From: Comamonadaceae bacterium
Lineage (GTDB): Bacteria; Pseudomonadota; Gammaproteobacteria; Burkholderiales; Burkholderiaceae_C
Reading direction: 5' to 3'
Length of the DNA stretch: 6,639 bases
Assembly (NCBI GenBank): GCA_947461325.1
Contig: CANHLD010000098.1
Coordinates: 1 to 6,639 of the forward strand
Part shown: one piece after another, positions 6,226-6,639 of the stretch
Layout of the letters: every line of letters starts with the position of its first letter
How positions within the stretch are numbered: the first letter of the stretch is position 1
The notes under the pieces: model-generated
Told to the model about the DNA's origin: nothing
Databases searched by the model: none
Seen by the model: only the letters and a program-made list of their open reading frames with translations
Translations under genes and position numbers: made by a program

Positions 6226-6639
6226 TCATCCCATGTGTAAACCACCGTTGCAGGAGAAATCTGCACCGGTGGTAAAGCCAGATTCGTCACCTGCCAACCA
6301 ACCGACGATAGAGCCGATTTCATCAGGTGTACCCAAGCGCTTGACGGGAATGGTCGCCACAATCTTGTCCAGAATTTCAGGCTTGATAGCCTTGACCATG
6401 TCAGTGCCAATGTAGCCAGGGCTGACCGTGTTGACTGTCACACCTTTGCTGGCCATTTCCTGTGCCAATGCCATGGTGAATCCGTGCATACCGGCTTTGG
6501 CAGCCGAGTAATTGGTTTGACCGGATTGACCTTTTTCGCCATTGACAGATGAAATTTGGATGATGCGTCCCCAGCCTTTGTCCACCATGCCCGGCACGAC
6601 TTGTTTGGTCACGTTGAACATGGCGTTCAAGTTGGTGTC
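6226..6639 (-). CDS. phaB: Acetoacetyl-CoA reductase PhaB, C-terminal part (5' end outside window)
   Basis: The frame runs in from the right edge and covers the last 137 residues. It is an SDR-fold reductase that turns acetoacetyl-CoA into (R)-3-hydroxybutyryl-CoA with NADPH, the step before polyhydroxybutyrate synthesis. Seen here are the helix start DTNLNAMFNVTKQV, then GWGRIIQISSVNGEKGQ, with the catalytic Ser at local residue 31, and Tyr44 and Lys48 in NYSAAKAG (YxxxK with 13-residue Ser-Tyr spacing). TVNTVSPGYIGTDMV, IPVKRLGTPDEI and the C-terminal tail NGGLHMG, all hallmarks of PhaB/FabG-like enzymes, follow. The tail and 'SSVNGEKGQ.GQTNYS' match PhaB rather than general FabG. By alignment from memory with Cupriavidus PhaB (246 residues), about 109 N-terminal residues, including the GxxxGIG cofactor loop, are missing. 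An internal TTG at 6630 is not the start. Confidence 0.92.
   Translation of the reverse strand, partial: DTNLNAMFNVTKQVVPGMVDKGWGRIIQISSVNGEKGQSGQTNYSAAKAGMHGFTMALAQEMASKGVTVNTVSPGYIGTDMVKAIKPEILDKIVATIPVKRLGTPDEIGSIVGWLAGDESGFTTGADFSCNGGLHMG

Overview
The window looks like ordinary chromosomal DNA of a Gram-negative betaproteobacterium, most likely of the Burkholderiales. The reasons are a near-canonical C-terminal half of a PHA-type acetoacetyl-CoA reductase (PhaB), a beta/gamma-proteobacterial type DusA, and a lipoprotein with an outer-membrane-type lipobox. By eye the genes are close to half G+C, while the two large intergenic regions are strongly A+T-rich. No genus can be named from the sequence alone.

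Layout from left to right. Positions 1-2233 are one long minus-strand reading frame that runs off the left edge: the first 744 residues of a secreted, lipid-anchored metalloprotease of the ImpA/IMPa (peptidase M60) type. The zinc site would lie just outside the window. A short A+T-rich gap (2234-2401) carries its ribosome binding site, a good sigma-70-like promoter, and a second, stronger Shine-Dalgarno in front of a tiny ORF. Positions 2402-4312 hold two tightly packed minus-strand genes: dusA (tRNA dihydrouridine synthase) followed after 3 bp by a ten-helix EamA/DMT transporter. Both use GTG starts and both lie in the same frame, separated by a single amber codon. Positions 4313-4800 are a gene-free, A+T-rich divergent spacer with short direct repeats and one possible minus-strand terminator. 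The only plus-strand gene, 4801-5220, is a 139-residue protein of unknown function whose layout recalls small phage- or accessory-associated proteins. It converges, with a 16 bp gap, on a minus-strand zinc-free quinone-oxidoreductase-like MDR gene (5237-6220). That gene follows the partial phaB (6226-6639) by 5 bp.

Functionally, phaB and the MDR gene look co-transcribed (NAD(P)H-dependent redox, PHB metabolism). dusA and the transporter form a second unit, probably joined by position rather than by function. The ImpA-like protease has its own promoter. I found no CRISPR array, insertion sequence, tRNA or rRNA gene, or recognisable defence system. The items most worth a second look are the ImpA-like lipoprotein with its leader and homopolymer tracts, the dusA-TAG-GTG junction, and the unknown 139-residue gene with its upstream region.
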